Assembly (NCBI RefSeq): GCF_900166655.1
Contig: NZ_FVZB01000006.1
Location: 1,116,001-1,180,000 of the forward strand
Direction: 5' to 3'
Source of the DNA: Halobacillus hunanensis
GTDB taxonomy: Bacteria > Bacillota > Bacilli > Bacillales > Halobacillaceae
DNA: 64,000 bases
The notes under the pieces were generated by a model. The model did not search any database. It worked only from the letters and a program-made list of their open reading frames with translations, and was not told the DNA's origin. The translations under genes were made by a program, and so were the position numbers. Below are positions 59,871-64,000 of the stretch, in pieces (position 1 is the stretch's first letter; each line of letters starts with the position of its first letter).

Positions 59871-61805
59871 ATGCAACTAGATGAATTTTTTGTCACGGGG
59901 GAACCACTCATTTACGCTGGAATGGTTTCCATCGTGCTCGTTACAGCTGCTATTATCTTTGTTCTAACTTACTTTAAAAGATGGGGATGGTTGTGGCGTG
60001 AGTGGTTGACTACTGTTGACCATAAAAAGATAGGTATTATGTATATTCTCAGTGCTCTAGCGATGTTGTTCAGAGGTGGGATGGACGCCTTAATGATGCG
60101 TGTCCAACTAGCATTTCCCGGTATGGACTTCTTAGGTTCGCAACACTATAACGAAATTTTTACGACGCACGGAACGGTTATGATCATTTTTATGGCTATG
60201 CCATTCTTGATCGGCTTAATGAACGTGATCGTACCATTGCAAATCGGCGCCAGGGACGTTGCTTTCCCGGCACTTAATGCCTTGAGTTTCTGGTCCTTCC
60301 TTTTTGGGGCATTGCTGTTTAATATTTCTTTCGTAATCGGCGGTTCTCCAGATGCCGGTTGGACCAGTTACACACCACTTGCCGGTGCAGCCATGAGCCC
60401 TGGTCCCGGACAGAACTTTTACTTGATGGGTCTTCAGTTATCAGGGATTGGAACACTGGCAACGGGGATAAACTTTATGGTTACCATAATTAAAATGCGT
60501 GCTCCTGGGATGAAAATGTTCCAAATGCCTATTTTCACTTGGTCAACTCTTGTTACAGCGTTCATTATTGTTTTTGCCTTCCCTATCCTAACAGTGGCAT
60601 TAGCTTTAATGACGATCGACAGAGTTTTTGGTTCTCAGTTCTTCACACTGACCGGCGAAGGCTTACCAATGATGTGGGCCAACCTGTTCTGGATGTGGGG
60701 ACACCCTGAAGTTTATATTGTAATATTGCCTGCCTTTGGTATTTTCTCAGAGGTTATTGCCACATTTGCCCGTAAGCAATTGTTCGGCTATAAAGCCATG
60801 GTTTGGTCAATGATCCTCATCGCAGGGTTAAGTTTCCTTGTATGGGTTCACCACTTTTTTACGATGGGTGCCGGTGCATTTGTTAACTCAGTATTTTCTG
60901 TTTCAACAATGTTAATCGCCGTTCCCACGGGTGTTAAAATATTCAACTGGCTTGCCACACTGTATAAGTCAAAAATTCAGTTTACAGTAGCCAACCTTTG
61001 GGCACTTGCTTTTATCCCGAGTTTTGTGATTGGCGGGGTTACTGGTGTTATGCTGGGTATGGCTGCTGCCGATTATCAGTTCCACAACTCATACTTCCTA
61101 GTGGCACACTTTCACTATGTGCTTATAGCAGGAACCGTGTTTGCCTGCTTTGCAGGTCTTGTGTACTGGTATCCGAAAATGTTCGGACACAAACTTAATG
61201 AAAGACTTGGCAAGATTAGCTTTTGGTTCTTCCTTATTGGATTCCATGTTTGTTTCTTCCCACAATACTTCGTGGGACTGGATGGTATGCCGCGTCGAGT
61301 CTTTTCAATCATTCCTGAATGGATGCCGCTTAACGTTATTTCGACTGTAGGGGCTTTCGGTATGGGACTTGGCTTTGCCATCTTTGTTTACAACATTTAC
61401 TATAGTTATCGTTACAGCGAGCGTGAAAAAACCGGAGATTCTTGGGATGGACGCACACTGGAATGGGCTACTCCAACTCCAGTACCGTTTTACAATTTCG
61501 CGACGGTTCCTCACGTAAACTCACATGATGCCTTTATAGAAATGAAGGAAAAAGGTGAAACAACATTCGATGAAGAAAAAGTGGAGCCAATTCACATGCC
61601 AAGCAATACCGGTCAGCCGATTATCATGATGGGAATTGCAGGTATAGCAAGTTTTGGACTTGTGTTTGAATGGATGTGGATGGCTATTGCCGGTTTAATC
61701 GGACTAGTCGTTATGATGGGAGTCCGCTCCTTTGACTATGATGATGGGTTCCATGTTGAAGTAGACGAAATCAAGCGTACCGAACGCAAAGCAAGGGGGT
61801 TGTAA
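59871..61805 (+). CDS. qoxB: Cytochrome aa3 quinol oxidase subunit I
   Basis: 644 residues, the catalytic haem-copper subunit. Key blocks: FTTHGTVMIIF (a haem-a histidine), GHPEVYIVILPAFG (CuB histidine and cross-linked tyrosine), VWVHHFFTMG (CuB histidines), TMLIAVPTGVKIF (K channel), and the haem pair in YFLVAHFHYVLI. About 14-15 membrane segments. AGGTGAGG precedes the ATG. It reduces oxygen to water while pumping protons. Confidence 0.95.
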   Translation: MQLDEFFVTGEPLIYAGMVSIVLVTAAIIFVLTYFKRWGWLWREWLTTVDHKKIGIMYILSALAMLFRGGMDALMMRVQLAFPGMDFLGSQHYNEIFTTHGTVMIIFMAMPFLIGLMNVIVPLQIGARDVAFPALNALSFWSFLFGALLFNISFVIGGSPDAGWTSYTPLAGAAMSPGPGQNFYLMGLQLSGIGTLATGINFMVTIIKMRAPGMKMFQMPIFTWSTLVTAFIIVFAFPILTVALALMTIDRVFGSQFFTLTGEGLPMMWANLFWMWGHPEVYIVILPAFGIFSEVIATFARKQLFGYKAMVWSMILIAGLSFLVWVHHFFTMGAGAFVNSVFSVSTMLIAVPTGVKIFNWLATLYKSKIQFTVANLWALAFIPSFVIGGVTGVMLGMAAADYQFHNSYFLVAHFHYVLIAGTVFACFAGLVYWYPKMFGHKLNERLGKISFWFFLIGFHVCFFPQYFVGLDGMPRRVFSIIPEWMPLNVISTVGAFGMGLGFAIFVYNIYYSYRYSEREKTGDSWDGRTLEWATPTPVPFYNFATVPHVNSHDAFIEMKEKGETTFDEEKVEPIHMPSNTGQPIIMMGIAGIASFGLVFEWMWMAIAGLIGLVVMMGVRSFDYDDGFHVEVDEIKRTERKARGL

Positions 61806-61806
61806 A

Positions 61807-62412
61807 ATGAGTTCACATGAATTAAAAACTGGCCCGCTGGAATACCGCACACAGCAAGGTCAAATGAATATTCTCGGTTTTTGGATATTCCTCGGTGCTG
61901 AAATAGTTCTATTCTCAACACTCTTTGCGACCTATGCTGTATTATTCGGGCGAACAGCAGATGCTCCGTTGCCAGGGGAATTGTTTGAACCTGGCTCCGT
62001 ACTCATTATGACCTTTTTATTGCTTACAAGTAGTTTCACATGTGGTATAGCGATTCATGAAATGCGACGGGGTTCTAAGAAAGGACTCATAACGTGGATG
62101 ATCATTACACTAGCTCTAGGCCTTGGGTTCATTGGGTTAGAAATTGAAGAGTTCATTCACTATGCGCACGAAGGCGCCACTTTACAATCCAGTGCGTATT
62201 GGTCCGGCTTCTTTATATTAGCTGGTACCCATGGGCTGCACGTAACTGTGGGAATTGGCTGGGCAATTCTGTTATTGATCCAAATAGCAAAACGCGGCTT
62301 AACACCTGTTACCAGCAGAAAATTCTTTATTATCAGCTTGTATTGGCACTTCCTTGATGTCGTTTGGATTTTCCTCTTTACAAGCATCTATTTGATCGGG
62401 ATGGTGGTTTAA
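61807..62412 (+). CDS. qoxC: Cytochrome aa3 quinol oxidase subunit III
   Basis: 201 residues with five membrane segments typical of the short subunit III of quinol oxidases. GTHGLHVTVG and the terminal YWHFLDVVWIFLFTSIYL block are diagnostic. Its ATG is one base after the qoxB stop; AAGGGGG lies inside the end of qoxB. Confidence 0.93.
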   Translation: MSSHELKTGPLEYRTQQGQMNILGFWIFLGAEIVLFSTLFATYAVLFGRTADAPLPGELFEPGSVLIMTFLLLTSSFTCGIAIHEMRRGSKKGLITWMIITLALGLGFIGLEIEEFIHYAHEGATLQSSAYWSGFFILAGTHGLHVTVGIGWAILLLIQIAKRGLTPVTSRKFFIISLYWHFLDVVWIFLFTSIYLIGMVV

Positions 62413-62413
62413 C

Positions 62414-62782
62414 ATGGCAGAACACAATAAACGTATTCCTGTTCAGCACATTGTTGGCTTCGTCTTGTCTTTAGTCTTAACATTACTGGCAGCCTGGGCT
62501 GCTCTCAGATCAGATTTATCAACGTTTTGGATTATCACATCGATTATGATTTTAGCCGTCATACAGGCTGGTATCCAGTTATTTATGTTCATGCATATGA
62601 CTGAATCCGAAAGCCATAATGGCCATGTACCATGGAATATGATGTTTCATGGTTTTGTCCTCGCAGCGATTGTTGTTGCCGGGTCACTATTTACTATGTC
62701 ATTTGGCCATGATCATGACCCGCAGCATAACGGAGGACACGAACAGCACCAACAGCAGGAGGAACATTCTGGCGGCCATTAA
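62414..62782 (+). CDS. qoxD: Cytochrome aa3 quinol oxidase subunit IV
   Basis: 122 residues, three membrane segments. PVQHIVGFVLSLVLTLLAAW starts the first, and QLFMFMHMTESESHNGHVPW is the family signature between the second and third. The tail after residue 100 is strikingly rich in histidine, glutamine and glycine and could bind metal. It follows qoxC by one base. Confidence 0.92.
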   Translation: MAEHNKRIPVQHIVGFVLSLVLTLLAAWAALRSDLSTFWIITSIMILAVIQAGIQLFMFMHMTESESHNGHVPWNMMFHGFVLAAIVVAGSLFTMSFGHDHDPQHNGGHEQHQQQEEHSGGH

Positions 62783-62864
62783 CTCAGTCTGGAATTAATC
62801 GCTCCTGATTATAAAATTAAGCCTTACAGTATCGCAACATCAAAAGACCACGGTGGTGATTAGA

Positions 62865-63086
62865 TTGGAAAAAAACAAACAGCTCTACAATGAATATAGT
62901 CAGAATTCAGGCAGTTTCCCTTGGAAGCATGTAGTAAGCTTTACCTTATGTATTATCCTAGCTGCCTTCACACTCTGGGGAACCCTGTATTCAGATTATA
63001 GTTTCAAACCATTATTAGCCATCATATCGGGCGTTGCTTTCTTACAGGCATTACTTCAACTGTTCTATGTGCAACCTCGACAATAG
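62865..63086 (+). CDS. Short QoxD paralogue, truncated subunit IV-like membrane protein
   Basis: About 73 residues from a TTG at 62865, preceded by GGTGGTGA. Two membrane segments, FPWKHVVSFTLCIILAAFTL and a second around LLAIISGVAFLQALLQLF, align position for position with the first two segments of QoxD. The protein then stops after QPRQ and lacks the third segment. It looks like a duplicated and shortened subunit IV retained at the end of the qox operon, before a strong terminator. It could be a real accessory subunit or a decaying copy. Confidence 0.65.
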   Translation: MEKNKQLYNEYSQNSGSFPWKHVVSFTLCIILAAFTLWGTLYSDYSFKPLLAIISGVAFLQALLQLFYVQPRQ

Positions 63087-63104
63087 CCTTAATATAGACT
63101 TTAA

Positions 63105-63139
63105 AAAAGCCCTCTTTTCTATTTGAAAAGAGGGCTTTT
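63105..63139. terminator. Bidirectional terminator after the qox operon
   Basis: AAAAGCCCTCTTTTC (63105-63119) and GAAAAGAGGGCTTTT (63125-63139) form a perfect 15-bp stem with T/A tracts on both sides. Confidence 0.9.
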
Positions 63140-63148
63140 AGTATAATA

Positions 63149-63424
63149 TTAATATCTTACTGCTTCACGAGGTTTTTCGTGTGTATTGGCCACATGGATA
63201 ATAAACATAACCCAAGCTACTTCAGCAACAATCAGGCTCAAGTAAAACATTGACCAAGTAATCGAAAATGCTGAAGGAGCTGAAATGAACATCGTCTCAA
63301 AAAAGTAGACCCACATGCCCACGAGCAGAATGGTTTGAGTGATAGCTAACTTTGTCCTTTTCAAATGAATAAATACAAATGGGGCAACCGTTGCAATTAA
63401 CAAAAACATAAGCACAATACCCAT
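63149..63424 (-). CDS. Small three-helix membrane protein of unknown function
   Basis: 91 residues from ATG 63424, eight bases after AAGGAG. Three hydrophobic segments (about residues 2-20, 30-46 and 55-80) are joined by short loops, with a charged tail ANTHEKPREAVRY. I recognise no family. It is convergent with the qox operon and shares its terminator. A role near the respiratory chain is possible but not shown. Confidence 0.65.
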   Translation of the reverse strand: MGIVLMFLLIATVAPFVFIHLKRTKLAITQTILLVGMWVYFFETMFISAPSAFSITWSMFYLSLIVAEVAWVMFIIHVANTHEKPREAVRY

Positions 63425-63680
63425 TATATCCATCTCCTTAATTTAATGATCCCGTGTAATCGTATTCATATTCTAATTGTAACAAATCATTCTCAAAAAG
63501 GACACAAATTATTCACATTTAACTGTTGATTTTTTTGACTTTTTTTAATGGAGTACTTAATTTGGCTCTATAGAAGGTTTCCTGTAGAACAAATTGAAAT
63601 TGTTAGAGTGCCATTATTTCATCACTAGCCAGACATGTTTACCAATCATTGTTGATAAAATATACAAGGAGGCGATCGAA

Positions 63681-64000
63681 ATGCCAATTGTAAAATTAAA
63701 TGATGGAGCCGAGTTATATTATGAAGTATCTGGAGAAGGAAAACCTGTTTTATTTTTGCATGGAGTTTGGATGAGTAGCCGTTTTTTTCAAAAGCAAGTT
63801 CCCTATTTTCGTGAAGGATATCAAACGATCACATTGGATTTCAGAGGACACGGACAGTCTTCAGCAATAGATTCAGGTCACACAGTCGCCAACTATGCTC
63901 GTGATGTAAAACAATTTATCCAGCACCTAGGTCTTAAAGATGTGACCCTGTTAGGCTGGTCTATGGGAGCATTCGTAATTTGGGAATATATTAGCCAATT
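63681..64000 (+). CDS. Alpha/beta-hydrolase, 3' end outside window
   Basis: The first 106 codons of an alpha/beta-hydrolase, starting at ATG 63681 after AAGGAGG. It shows the oxyanion-hole region VLFLHGVWMSS, the DFRGHGQSS turn and the nucleophile elbow GWSMGAF. It resembles haloperoxidase-like and ester hydrolases. The catalytic aspartate and histidine would lie beyond the right edge. Confidence 0.8.
   Translation, partial: MPIVKLNDGAELYYEVSGEGKPVLFLHGVWMSSRFFQKQVPYFREGYQTITLDFRGHGQSSAIDSGHTVANYARDVKQFIQHLGLKDVTLLGWSMGAFVIWEYISQ

Noticed and set aside
1-64000. CRISPR arrays, tRNA or rRNA genes, prophage, insertion sequences
   Set aside because: No regularly spaced unique-spacer repeats, no cloverleaf or rRNA signatures, and no transposase, integrase or phage genes were seen.

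Overview
The window looks like chromosomal DNA of a moderately halophilic or halotolerant member of the Bacillaceae, of the Halobacillus / Virgibacillus / Pontibacillus kind. This is inferred from gene content and sequence style, not from a database search. The composition is moderately AT-rich, with strong AGGAGG ribosome sites and TTG/GTG starts. There is a Bacillus-type arginine operon, an aa3 quinol oxidase (qoxABCD), and three systems that handle osmolytes. I see no rRNA, tRNA, CRISPR array, prophage or insertion sequence.

Layout. 1-6.7 kb: a partial SnoaL-like gene, two tandem secreted M14 carboxypeptidase-like proteins, a structured leader or small RNA in front of mnmH (selU), a Tat-exported PhoX-type phosphatase, a small YfhD-like protein and a VOC protein. 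6.9-11.3 kb (minus strand): a heterodimeric ABC exporter, preceded by an array of four 30-codon paralogous peptide genes. 11.3-14.1 kb: a gene-poor stretch with a large palindromic repeat, a UPF0158 protein and an NhaC-type antiporter. 14.2-23.6 kb (minus): argC-argJ-argB-argD-carA-carB-argF behind two ArgR-like boxes. 23.8-27.7 kb: a siderophore-type N-hydroxylase, two GNAT acetyltransferases, a small membrane protein and two broken genes. 27.7-32.2 kb: a PTS EIICB, ChbG-type deacetylase and GH4 glycosidase operon for a chitobiose-like sugar, divergent from its GntR regulator. 32.3-35.1 kb: a carbonic-anhydrase-like protein and a PadR regulator with two SDR enzymes that share an operator.

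35.1-43.6 kb is an osmolyte module. A GbsR-type regulator leads a carnitine catabolic operon (BKACE enzyme, L-carnitine dehydrogenase, thioesterase), predicted to turn carnitine into glycine betaine. It is divergent from a complete opuC-type osmoprotectant ABC transporter and a CocE-like hydrolase. 43.8-50.4 kb holds a DNA glycosylase, a cupredoxin, an ATP-grasp ligase whose 3' end lies in a perfect 274-bp tandem duplication, and several hydrolases and surface proteins. 50.5-57.6 kb (minus) is an unusual ectoine-degradation cluster: a DoeA-like hydrolase, EutC-like, cystathionine-synthase-like, M20 deacylase, homoserine dehydrogenase and aldehyde dehydrogenase. 57.9-64 kb holds a Dph6-like ATPase, qoxABCD with an additional short QoxD paralogue, a small membrane protein and a partial alpha/beta hydrolase.

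The most novel-looking items are the peptide array next to an exporter, the non-canonical ectoine cluster, the attenuator-like RNA before mnmH, and the carnitine-to-betaine module under a GbsR-like regulator.
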